A DNA stretch of 64,000 bases from Onthovicinus sp900555545 (GTDB lineage: Bacteria; Bacillota; Clostridia; Oscillospirales; Acutalibacteraceae), in contig CASFPX010000001.1 of the NCBI GenBank assembly GCA_949296915.1, forward strand, positions 248,001 to 312,000, read 5' to 3'. Shown here piece after piece: positions 50,218 through 57,486 of this stretch. Made by a program: the position numbers and the translations under genes. The stretch's first letter is position 1. Every line of letters starts with the position of its first letter. Under the pieces are notes generated by a model, which saw nothing but the letters and a program-made list of their open reading frames with translations, was not told the origin of the DNA and made no database searches.

Positions 50218-51174
50218 TTACTTGCCAAAGTCGATGGAGGCGTAGACTTCGCGCAGCAGCTCGCAGGAGTTTTGGAATTTGAGCAGTTCCTCCCGTGTCA
50301 GAGAGAGGGAGATAACGCCCTGCGCACCATTGCGGTTGACGATTGTGGGCGCGCCGGCATAAACATCCGTCTGGCCATATTCGCCGCCCAGCATGGTGGA
50401 GATCGTCAGCACACTGTTCTCGTCGCCGAAGATGGCGCGGGTAATGCGCGCAAGCGCCATGCCGATCCCATAGTAGGTAGCGCGTTTGGCCTCAATGATC
50501 TTTTCCGCCGCGGTGCGCACCTCGGTGCTGATCTCCTCCAGCTTGCCGCTGGAGTATTTGCCGCCGGACTCCCCAATGACGGAGAGCACAGGCTTGGTGG
50601 CGATCATCGCCTGAGACCAGGGGACAAATTCGCTGTCCCCATGCTCTCCCATCACGTAGGCGTGCACATTGCGCGGATCTACGGCAAAGTAGTCGCCGAT
50701 CAGATAGCGCAGGCGTGCGGTGTCCAGTGTGGTGCCCGTGCCGATAACACGGCTGGGATCAAAGCCGGATAACTTCAACGTCACATGGGACATGATATCC
50801 ACCGGGTTGGTGGCGATCAAAAAGATCCCCTTAAAACCGGAGGCGACGATCGGCTCCACGATGGATTTGAACACAGCCGTGTTGCGCTGGAGCAAGTCGA
50901 TCCGGCTCTCGCCGGGCTTTTGGGCCACACCGGCGCATATGACGGCAATGTCCGCGTCCGCACAGTCGCTGTACTCCCCGGCGGATATTTTCATGTGTGA
51001 ACCGGAAAACGCCAGCCCATGGTTCAGATCCATGGCCTCGCCTGCGGCGCGCTTTTTATCGATATCGATGAGCAGCATCTCATCACAGATGTTCTGGTTC
51101 AGTACGGCGTAGGCGTAGCTCATCCCCACGAGCCCGGTGCCGACCAGGGCGACTTTTCTCTTATCTGTTATCAT
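50218..51174 (-). CDS. ldh: L-lactate dehydrogenase
   Basis: Reduces pyruvate to L-lactate with NADH, regenerating NAD+ in fermentation. The 318-residue protein has the Rossmann motif VGTGLVGMSYAYA, NPVDIMSHV, the substrate and catalytic loop GEHGDSEF with its active-site His, and DLLQRN. The GESR stretch of the mobile loop carries the usual Arg. AAGGAGGTC lies about nine bases before the ATG. The gene is monocistronic with a long leader of AT-rich sequence. Confidence 0.97.
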   Translation of the reverse strand: MITDKRKVALVGTGLVGMSYAYAVLNQNICDEMLLIDIDKKRAAGEAMDLNHGLAFSGSHMKISAGEYSDCADADIAVICAGVAQKPGESRIDLLQRNTAVFKSIVEPIVASGFKGIFLIATNPVDIMSHVTLKLSGFDPSRVIGTGTTLDTARLRYLIGDYFAVDPRNVHAYVMGEHGDSEFVPWSQAMIATKPVLSVIGESGGKYSSGKLEEISTEVRTAAEKIIEAKRATYYGIGMALARITRAIFGDENSVLTISTMLGGEYGQTDVYAGAPTIVNRNGAQGVISLSLTREELLKFQNSCELLREVYASIDFGK

Positions 51175-51254
51175 GATGACAGACCTCCTTATAATGTCAT
51201 TTTTCCCATCAGGGAAGAAAAAATAGGATAAAACAAGAAATTTTTAAAAATCTC

Positions 51255-51283
51255 TTGCAATCTGATGCTGTTTTTATTATAAT
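51255..51283 (+). promoter_or_regulatory. Promoter of tRNA-Thr
   Basis: TTGCAA, 17 bases, perfect TATAAT, about 28 bases before the tRNA. Confidence 0.75.
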
Positions 51284-51311
51284 ATATTGGCATTTGAAAA
51301 ACAAGTGATTT

Positions 51312-51386
51312 GCTACTGTGGCTCAATGGCAGAGCAGCTCATTCGTAATGAGCAGGTTGTCAGTTCGATTCTGACCAGTAGCTCCA
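51312..51386 (+). tRNA. tRNA-Thr (anticodon CGT)
   Basis: Perfect acceptor stem GCTACTG/CAGTAGC, D-arm GGCTCAATGGCAGAGC, anticodon stem GCTCA/TGAGC around TTCGTAA, T-arm GTTCGATTC and encoded CCA. It reads ACG codons. Confidence 0.96.
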
Positions 51387-51387
51387 G

Positions 51388-51426
51388 CTCGCCGCAAGCT
51401 CGATAACGTTTGCGGCGAGTTTTTTG
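51388..51426 (+). terminator. Terminator of tRNA-Thr
   Basis: Ten-base stem CTCGCCGCAA/TTGCGGCGAG with a 12-base loop and seven T, directly after the tRNA. Confidence 0.9.
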
Positions 51427-51468
51427 ATTTTTTGGCAGTGGATAAAAACAGGCTGGAGGTTTATCGAC

Positions 51469-51720
51469 GTGCTTGAATTCCGATATGATACCCAACTGCT
51501 CATCGATGGCGAGGGCATCGATGAGGATGGGGTCAACCGTTATTTCCGGGAGCACTTTGCAGGGGACAGCCTGCTGGTGCTTGGGGACGATCAAACGGTC
51601 AAAATCCACTTTCACACGAATGAGCCGTGGGCGGTGCTGGAATACTGTGCCACGCTGGGTGAGATCTACGATATTGTGGTGGAGGATATGGACCGGCAGG
51701 CCAGAGGCCTAAAGGGCTGA
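51469..51720 (+). CDS. Stand-alone DAK-phosphatase-type domain (83 aa)
   Basis: Encodes only a small alpha/beta domain that normally forms the middle of FakA/YloV-type fatty acid kinase proteins: FRYDTQLLIDGEGIDEDGV, DSLLVLGDDQTVKIHFHTNEPWAVLEYC, then GEIYDIVVEDMDRQ. The usual N-terminal DhaL-like ATP domain and C-terminal DegV-like part are missing. It is not simply broken: GGAGG stands nine bases before a GTG start and the frame is clean to its TGA. It might be a regulatory or binding module, or a decayed gene that kept a start site. Confidence 0.6.
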   Translation: MLEFRYDTQLLIDGEGIDEDGVNRYFREHFAGDSLLVLGDDQTVKIHFHTNEPWAVLEYCATLGEIYDIVVEDMDRQARGLKG

Positions 51721-51725
51721 CGTGT

Positions 51726-53504
51726 TCAGCAGCTTGCCTTGTGGATGCGCGGTGCCCCTGAAAATGAAAGTTTGCCATTGGGCGGCAGGGAGAACAGTTC
51801 CCCGCCGTCCGATTTTTTTACCCATTCGTTAAAAATTCCACGCAAATCGACGCGCAGACGTAGTCCTCTGGGGGAGGTGTTGGTGACAGTCCAATTTCCT
51901 CCAGTGAATCGGTACGAGATTCCGATGCTATCCATCGCCATCTCCGTACCCGCAGTGCAGCAAGGGGAGAGGAACAGGTCCGCCTCCTCGTCGAAGCCGA
52001 CGCCGAGGAAGTCGTGCACCAGAACATCAAGGAATACGTTGGGATATTCATAATACCGTGGGGAGCCATGCCAGTTCCGCGTGCCGGCCTCCCCCGTGTT
52101 GTAGTAGATATAGTTCATATCGTACCGCTCCCCCATATAGTAGTGCTCCTGTTCAGCGGCGGCCGCTACGCGCGTGAGCTGGTTTAAAATTGTGCCGGCT
52201 TCCCCCAGAGCCTTGCGATACTTGGCGTCATGGCACCAGTACCGCCCGGCGGCGCAAAGATCGTATGGCCCGCCGGAGCCGATTTCGGACGGCGTATAGT
52301 CCTTGATCCGTGCGGCCACAAAGGAGGGGAACTTTTGAAAGATATCATCATGGCTGTGAATTGTCCTGTTGACCAGGTGGTCCCGCCCCGCCGGATTGAG
52401 CCCGTAGGTGACGGAGAGGGCATTGCACAGCAGGTGGATATGATCGTGGACTGCTCCCCGCCGGTCGATCCAGTCCACATAGCGCGTATGAGATGGATCC
52501 CAGTATCCGTGGGGGATGGGGCGGATGTAGTGGGCGGCCATCCGATCGGCCATCTCACCATAGGAGCGGGCGTGATCCGGACGCCCGGACAGCGTTTCCA
52601 GCTGTGCCATCAGCCGTAGGGAATGGATGGCGAAGGCCTGTGCCTGAGCAGTAGCACCATCCTTCATCACCTGATCCTCATAGTACACATCACTCCACAG
52701 GCATCCGTTGGCGTCCAAATGGCGTTGGATCCAGGCGGCGCCGCCTTCAAGTGTCTCCAGATTGTTTTGAACAAAGACGATGTCCTTTGTCCGGCAGTAG
52801 TAGTGGTAGACCGCTTCGATTAACTCTATAACACCCGTCAGCGGGAACATGACGGCCTTGACGGACCGATCCTGGCTCCGGCGGGTCACGCGGTATTCCC
52901 GGTGCCCGTTCGGCTGGAGGGAACACGGGACGCGGAACAGCCGCCGCCAATCGGTGCGCATCAGGTGGAGCTGGCGCTCGATCATCCGGCGGACAACCTG
53001 TACGTCAAATGCATCCCCCATCGCCATCCGGCCGCGGATGTGGAATTCGTGATCTACGGCCGGGTATGTCCCGGCATAAAAATCAGTTTTTAATGTTGAG
53101 AGGATATATCCCTCACGCAGGCGGTGCTTGCGGCGCATCAGGGTGCGTTCCGCACACTGGTTGAGCAGGTTCTGCCAGTAGAAGTGCGCCATCGCCTTTT
53201 CCAGCTGGTCGGAACTTCCAATCCGGATTCGGAACCGGTTCCCCAGAAAGTCGCAGCGAGGTGGGCATGAAAATTTTTCCGCTGTATAGGGGGCGTCAAA
53301 TAGGAGATGAGTTTGATCCCCACGGCGTATATGGTACAGGCCTGTGGTGCGCAGGCAATGAGCCTCTGCCCCATCCAGGATCCATAGGAGCGTGTCGCCG
53401 TTCAAGTGTGTGGGTTGATGCAGCGGTGGGATGACGTAGTCCTCGCCCTCTTCCTGTACATGGGCAAAGAGTTCTGTTTTAGGGGTTAAGATCAGTTCCT
53501 CCAC
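51726..53504 (-). CDS. Probable six-hairpin-type glycoside hydrolase or related carbohydrate-active protein
   Basis: A 592-residue soluble protein. The N-terminal part (1-230) is beta-rich. The rest (about 240-530) has the alternating helices and aromatic motifs of alpha/alpha-barrel glycosidases (WIQRHLDANGCLWSDVYYEDQVMKDG, YWDPSHTRYVDWIDRRG, YYEYPNVFLDVLVHDFLG). A short beta tail closes it. I cannot place it in a numbered GH family. There is no signal peptide. GTG start with GGAGG eight bases upstream; a 59-codon upstream extension over AT-rich DNA is rejected. It diverges from the NahK fusion, which hints at a shared amino-sugar pathway. Confidence 0.65.
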   Translation of the reverse strand: MEELILTPKTELFAHVQEEGEDYVIPPLHQPTHLNGDTLLWILDGAEAHCLRTTGLYHIRRGDQTHLLFDAPYTAEKFSCPPRCDFLGNRFRIRIGSSDQLEKAMAHFYWQNLLNQCAERTLMRRKHRLREGYILSTLKTDFYAGTYPAVDHEFHIRGRMAMGDAFDVQVVRRMIERQLHLMRTDWRRLFRVPCSLQPNGHREYRVTRRSQDRSVKAVMFPLTGVIELIEAVYHYYCRTKDIVFVQNNLETLEGGAAWIQRHLDANGCLWSDVYYEDQVMKDGATAQAQAFAIHSLRLMAQLETLSGRPDHARSYGEMADRMAAHYIRPIPHGYWDPSHTRYVDWIDRRGAVHDHIHLLCNALSVTYGLNPAGRDHLVNRTIHSHDDIFQKFPSFVAARIKDYTPSEIGSGGPYDLCAAGRYWCHDAKYRKALGEAGTILNQLTRVAAAAEQEHYYMGERYDMNYIYYNTGEAGTRNWHGSPRYYEYPNVFLDVLVHDFLGVGFDEEADLFLSPCCTAGTEMAMDSIGISYRFTGGNWTVTNTSPRGLRLRVDLRGIFNEWVKKSDGGELFSLPPNGKLSFSGAPRIHKASC

Positions 53505-53609
53505 TGTGAGTCCCTCCGTTGGATGTTTGATGCGGCCGGTTGCATTATACCATTTTTCACACTCTTCAGGAAGAGAATTTAAAAAAGTGCTGCAAATATT
53601 TTTTATAAG

Positions 53610-53638
53610 TTGCCTAATCTTGTGGATAATGATATAAT
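53610..53638 (+). promoter_or_regulatory. Promoter of the acyltransferase-NahK gene
   Basis: TTGCCT, 17 bases, perfect TATAAT, about 100 bases before the start codon. Confidence 0.6.
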
Positions 53639-53739
53639 AAGACAATATCACGGACGGTATAAAGAAAATGGCGATATACAAACCGCTTGGGCAATGTGTG
53701 TTGGCTGGGCGGAATCATTTGGGAAAAGGGGATTGTTTG

Positions 53740-55365
53740 ATGTCAAATCTATTGATTTTGGGCGCCGGCGGCATGGGCCATATGATCTATGAGATGGTCG
53801 GTGAATTTGGCGGATATGATAAGGTTTCTTTTTTGGATGACGCCAAAAAGGAGAGCTCCGTCGTCGGCAAGCTGATTGATTATCAGGATTTTCGTGGGGA
53901 ATATGACTGTGCGATCGCAGCCTTTGGCGATAACAAGCTGCGCGTCAGCTGGATCGAAAAACTGATTGCCTGTGGCTATACGGTGCCTTCCGTGATCCAT
54001 CCGAGCGCTGTCGTCAGCCCGAGTGTGGAGATCGGAGCTGGCTGTTTTGTGCTGCCGCGCGCCGTTATCAACACACGGACCAGACTGGAAATGGGTTGCC
54101 TGGTCAATAGCGGGGCTGTCGTCGATCACGACGCCGTGCTGGAGAAAGGGTGCCACATCAGTTTAGGCAGCGTGATCCGTGCCTACTGCCAGATCGCCGC
54201 CTATCGGAAGGTGGCGGATGGAAAGGTTGTCTACGCACGCCGCCGAAAGATAGACGGCGTGGACAGCAGTGTCCTGGAGGACGCTCTTTATGCGTTTGGC
54301 TTTGGGAACAAGTGCAGTTATGTCCGGCCGTTTGGCGCGGGCCATATTAACGAGACGTATGCCGTCTATATGCCCAATGAGCAGGGCGAGGATGAGTTGA
54401 TGTACGTGCTCCAGCGCGTTAATAAAAATGTCTTTAAAAACCCGGATGCGGTTATGGAAAATATTTTTGGTGTAACGGAGTTCCTGCGCCGCGTGATCCG
54501 CGAGGATGGCGGCGACCCCGATCGAGAGACGCTCAGCTATATCAAGACAAAAACAGGCGAGAATTACTTTGAGGATACGGACGGATTCCCATGGCGCTGC
54601 TATAACTATATCGCCGATTCCGTATGCTATCAGTCGGCGGAGAATGCGGAGCAGTTCTATCAGTCCGCGCGCAGCTTTGGCCATTTTCTCAAGCAGCTGG
54701 GCGATTATCCGGCGGAGACGCTGCACGAGACGATTCCAAAATTCCATGATACGGAGAGCCGGTTGGCAGATTTTAAGCGCGCACTCAAACGTGATGTCAA
54801 AAATCGCGCGCGCACCTGCCGGCGCGAGATCCGCTTTGTCCTCGACCGGGAAAAGGACTGCAGTGTCCTCATGGAGCAGGTGCGGCAGGGGAATCTGCCG
54901 TTGCGCGTGACACATAACGACACAAAGCTGAATAACATTCTCTTTGATGAGAAGACCGACAAGGGCCTGTGCATCATAGATCTGGATACGATCATGCCCG
55001 GTCTTGCACTGAGCGACTACGGCGATTCCATCCGGTTTGGCGCCTCCACTGCTGCGGAGGATGAACAGGATCTGAACAAGGTGCATTTTAGTATGGAACT
55101 GTTTGAGGCGTATACCAAGGGGTATCTGGAGGCGGCGGGCGACGTCCTGACACCCACGGAAAAGGAATATCTGCCCTGGGGCGCGCGTCTGCTCACGCTG
55201 GAGTGTGGGATGCGGTTTTTAACGGACTATCTGCAGGGTGATACCTATTTTAAAACCGAGTACGCCAACCACAATCTTGTCCGGGCACGTACACAGTTTA
55301 AGCTGGTGGAAGAGATGGAGCAGCACTTTGACGAGATGCGCGAGATTGTAAAAAAGTATAGCTGA
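53740..55365 (+). CDS. nahK: Fusion of a PglD-like acyltransferase and N-acetylhexosamine 1-kinase (NahK)
   Basis: A 541-residue two-enzyme protein. Residues 1-75 are a PglD/NeuD-type Rossmann part (LLILGAGGMGHMIYEM), and 80-170 a left-handed beta-helix of hexapeptides with the likely catalytic His in VVDHDAVLEKGCHIS. Residues 188-541 are an aminoglycoside-phosphotransferase-fold kinase very close to bifidobacterial NahK: FGAGHINETYAVY, LRVTHNDTKLNNILFD with the catalytic Asp near 392, IIDLDTIMPG near 413, and DSIRFGAST. NahK makes GlcNAc-1-P or GalNAc-1-P from free N-acetylhexosamine, the first salvage step. AAAGGGGA is seven bases before the ATG; an upstream extension is unlikely. It fits the cytoplasmic GH20 and GH89. 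Confidence 0.9.
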   Translation: MSNLLILGAGGMGHMIYEMVGEFGGYDKVSFLDDAKKESSVVGKLIDYQDFRGEYDCAIAAFGDNKLRVSWIEKLIACGYTVPSVIHPSAVVSPSVEIGAGCFVLPRAVINTRTRLEMGCLVNSGAVVDHDAVLEKGCHISLGSVIRAYCQIAAYRKVADGKVVYARRRKIDGVDSSVLEDALYAFGFGNKCSYVRPFGAGHINETYAVYMPNEQGEDELMYVLQRVNKNVFKNPDAVMENIFGVTEFLRRVIREDGGDPDRETLSYIKTKTGENYFEDTDGFPWRCYNYIADSVCYQSAENAEQFYQSARSFGHFLKQLGDYPAETLHETIPKFHDTESRLADFKRALKRDVKNRARTCRREIRFVLDREKDCSVLMEQVRQGNLPLRVTHNDTKLNNILFDEKTDKGLCIIDLDTIMPGLALSDYGDSIRFGASTAAEDEQDLNKVHFSMELFEAYTKGYLEAAGDVLTPTEKEYLPWGARLLTLECGMRFLTDYLQGDTYFKTEYANHNLVRARTQFKLVEEMEQHFDEMREIVKKYS

Positions 55366-55574
55366 TCAATCAGGAGAGAGTTTAAGGGCTGTTGCGCCGT
55401 AGGAGGTGTGGCAGCCTTTCTTTTTGTTTTACCACAAGCCGGTACAGATGGACAGGGCGAACATTTAAATTGAAAATCTTGGAAAAATTGAGTATTCAGA
55501 CGGATTTTGTGCGTTGAAAAAACTTTTTGTCTGATTTTGTCAATACCTTCTCTCAATAAATTGTAGTTTGAAAA
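55366..55574. other. Gene-free stretch after the NahK fusion
   Basis: No gene is seen. A GC-rich part (55385-55420) gives way to AT-rich DNA that leads into two tandem promoters. Confidence 0.4.
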
Positions 55575-55604
55575 TTGACATAACCATATATGTTGTGGTA
55601 TAAT
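55575..55604 (+). promoter_or_regulatory. Upstream promoter P1 of the small membrane protein gene
   Basis: Perfect TTGACA, 18 bases, perfect TATAAT. Confidence 0.65.
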
Positions 55605-55643
55605 ATAGATGTCAAAAATAAATAACCCCATAAATGGGACTTT

Positions 55644-55655
55644 AAACAAATGTTC
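55644..55655. promoter_or_regulatory. LexA-type box 1 (AAAC-N4-GTTC)
   Basis: AAACAAATGTTC, which on the minus strand reads GAAC-ATTT-GTTT, an exact fit to the clostridial LexA half-site pattern GAAC-N4-GTTT. It lies 11 bases upstream of the P2 -35 box. The surrounding CAAATGTTC-C-GAACATTTG is a perfect nine-base palindrome. Confidence 0.5.
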
Positions 55656-55666
55656 CGAACATTTGC

Positions 55667-55694
55667 TTGACTTTTGCGAAAAAGCTGGTATAAT
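55667..55694 (+). promoter_or_regulatory. Promoter P2 of the small membrane protein gene
   Basis: TTGACT, 16 bases, perfect TATAAT. It is flanked by the two LexA-type boxes. Confidence 0.7.
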
Positions 55695-55705
55695 AGAGAT
55701 AGTTA

Positions 55706-55717
55706 GAACAAACGTTT
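55706..55717. promoter_or_regulatory. LexA-type box 2 (GAAC-N4-GTTT)
   Basis: GAACAAACGTTT, an exact match to GAAC-N4-GTTT, just after the P2 start site, where a bound repressor would block transcription. GAACAAA also pairs with TTTGTTC (55720-55726). Confidence 0.55.
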
Positions 55718-55748
55718 AATTTGTTCGCTACTGGGAGGAGTGTTGGAG

Positions 55749-56018
55749 ATGGCACCAGAGGTTATTATTCGCACCGTATTTGAGGCGGCTGCCGTTTTAT
55801 TATTTATCATTGCGTTGCTCAATGAGAAAAAGTTGATCGCATTTGAACACAGGATTGCCGTGCGTTGGCGTACTTATAGGACGGCACGCAATTCCGCTGT
55901 CCGTGCGGAGGATGTCTATTGTGCACAGGAAACAGTGCGTGACAGCGAACGCACTGCCGCAGGAACCCCGCAACGCCGCCCGAGGCGCACCTCCCGTTCC
56001 CGCAAGCCTGCGGCCTGA
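55749..56018 (+). CDS. Small membrane protein, probably SOS-controlled (89 aa)
   Basis: One transmembrane helix (about residues 5-25; VIIRTVFEAAAVLLFIIALL) is followed by KKLIAFEHRIAVRW and a basic, Arg-rich, probably disordered tail (PQRRPRRTSRSRKPAA). The ATG has GGGAGGAG eight bases upstream. The promoter carries two LexA-type boxes. In Firmicutes, short single-helix membrane proteins under LexA control (YneA, SosA) inhibit cell division, so a similar role is plausible. No LysM domain is present. Sequence family not recognised beyond similar small clostridial proteins. Confidence 0.65.
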   Translation: MAPEVIIRTVFEAAAVLLFIIALLNEKKLIAFEHRIAVRWRTYRTARNSAVRAEDVYCAQETVRDSERTAAGTPQRRPRRTSRSRKPAA

Positions 56019-56103
56019 TCGGGCACAAACATCAAACAGACAGGAGGCGCTTGTCATACAAGTGCCTTTATTTTTTTGAATGGATGAGGAGTTGATCCGG
56101 ATC

Positions 56104-56682
56104 ATGAATCCCCAAACCGCCATTCGCCTTGCAGTTCCGGAGGATGGCCCGGCGCTTGCCAGGATTTACGGGCAGTATATTGATACCCCGGTCACCTTTG
56201 AGTGCATCCGGCCCACGGACGCGGAATTTTCCAACCGCATTCGCCGGATATCGTCGATATATCCCTATCTGGTGTGCGAGCGAGATGGGCAGATCGCCGG
56301 ATATGCGTATGCACACCGCCAAATGGAGCGCGCAGCCTATGGTTGGAATGCGGAACTCTCCATTTATCTGGACGCTGGCCATACCTCGGCCGGGTTGGGG
56401 CGGCGGATGTATGGCGTGCTGATGGAGCTGCTCAGGCTGCAAGGGGTTCACAATGTTTACGGTGTCGTTACCGTTCCGAATGAGAAAAGCGAACGGCTGC
56501 ATCTGGGCATGGGATTTCGCCAGATCGGTGTGCACCGGCACACGGGATACAAGTGCGGGGCCTGGTGGGATGTGGCCTGGTTCGAGCGGGGGCTGCTCCC
56601 GTGCACAGGCGAGCCGGAGCCGCTTCGAACGATCGATGAGCTCCCCCGTATGGATGTGGAAAGAATTTTAAAAATGCAATAA
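56104..56682 (+). CDS. GNAT-family N-acetyltransferase (phosphinothricin acetyltransferase-like)
   Basis: A 192-residue acetyltransferase with the Pat-like pattern: IRLAVPEDGPALARIYGQYIDTPVTFE, YLVCERDGQIAGYAYAHR, YGWNAELSIYLD, acetyl-CoA loop around AGLGRRMYGVLMELL, and GFRQIGVHRHTGYKCGAWWDVAWFE. Members acetylate phosphinothricin-type compounds or amino acids such as methionine sulfoximine. Start chosen at the second ATG, with GAGGAG 12 bases upstream. The natural substrate is unknown. Confidence 0.9.
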   Translation: MNPQTAIRLAVPEDGPALARIYGQYIDTPVTFECIRPTDAEFSNRIRRISSIYPYLVCERDGQIAGYAYAHRQMERAAYGWNAELSIYLDAGHTSAGLGRRMYGVLMELLRLQGVHNVYGVVTVPNEKSERLHLGMGFRQIGVHRHTGYKCGAWWDVAWFERGLLPCTGEPEPLRTIDELPRMDVERILKMQ

Positions 56683-56722
56683 AAAGGCGCTACCGTCCTG
56701 TACCGGGCGGCGGCGCCTTTTT
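56681..56722. terminator. Bidirectional terminator, GNAT / YhhN
   Basis: Stem AAAAAGGCGC/GCGCCTTTTT with extra internal pairing, overlapping the GNAT stop codon. Confidence 0.8.
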
Positions 56723-56736
56723 CGTGTGTTGAAAAA

Positions 56737-57462
56737 TCAGTAGATAAATAGGATGCTGCTGGCCAGCAATACCTGCGCGCCAAAATAGGTGACCAGATTG
56801 AAGGCCTTGAGCGGGAACTTTTTTCTCTTGTCAAAATTGATGTACACCAGCGAACTGTCAGATGCCACAAAGAGCGCGCCGCCAATGCATAGCAGCAGGC
56901 AGACGCCCACGGCGTAGGGCATTCCAGCCAGGACATAACGGATCCCCAGCGAGCAGGCCTTGATGAACATGGTGATCAGAGCGATGGCGTAGATCAACAC
57001 CGGCACGGTCGCCTTGCCCAACTTGTGCGACATGGTGAGATGACGGCCGACCGTTCCCAAAATAAACAGGACGATGATGGCAATCATTTCCCGCCAGTCA
57101 AAGATAGACGCATCCGGGAACATATCGGTAATGGCAACTGTGTAAGCGGACGCGAAAAAGACATGCCCAATCAGGAAAAACACCAGCCCGATGAAAAAAT
57201 ATATCTGCTTGGGGTTCACATGCAGGAACAGATCCCCAAACCAGCACATGGAGAGCCCGATGACCATCAGAATCGCATAGGGGGAGTAGTTCTGCCCGCC
57301 CACCATAGCGGTAACACCGATCGCAACAAAGAGCGAGGCGCAGATCATCTTGAGGGCCAGGGATTTTCTTGTTTTCTTGGGCCACTGGGCCTTGATAAAC
57401 AGGGGAACGAGAACGAACTCCGCACAAATCATACAGAGAACGATAATTTTATAAACGCTCAA
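56737..57462 (-). CDS. YhhN-family membrane protein (lysoplasmalogenase-like)
   Basis: A 241-residue polytopic protein with about seven or eight helices. The family core is visible in VIGLSMCWFGDLFLHVN and FFLIGHVFFASAYTVA; some YhhN proteins (TMEM86) hydrolyse the vinyl-ether bond of lysoplasmalogen, a lipid type made by anaerobic clostridia. Activity here is inferred only. The start is TTG, with GGAGG eight bases upstream. It begins 24 bases after the serine hydrolase stop, so the two likely form an operon. Confidence 0.82.
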   Translation of the reverse strand: MSVYKIIVLCMICAEFVLVPLFIKAQWPKKTRKSLALKMICASLFVAIGVTAMVGGQNYSPYAILMVIGLSMCWFGDLFLHVNPKQIYFFIGLVFFLIGHVFFASAYTVAITDMFPDASIFDWREMIAIIVLFILGTVGRHLTMSHKLGKATVPVLIYAIALITMFIKACSLGIRYVLAGMPYAVGVCLLLCIGGALFVASDSSLVYINFDKRKKFPLKAFNLVTYFGAQVLLASSILFIY

Positions 57463-57486
57463 AGCAATATCCTCCTACAAATTCTC

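Noticed and set aside
55609..55719. 36-codon ORF beginning MSKINNPING within the tandem promoter region
   Set aside because: Its ATG lies before or at the expected start site of P1 and has no ribosome binding site. It runs through the P2 promoter and LexA boxes, whose conservation explains the sequence better.
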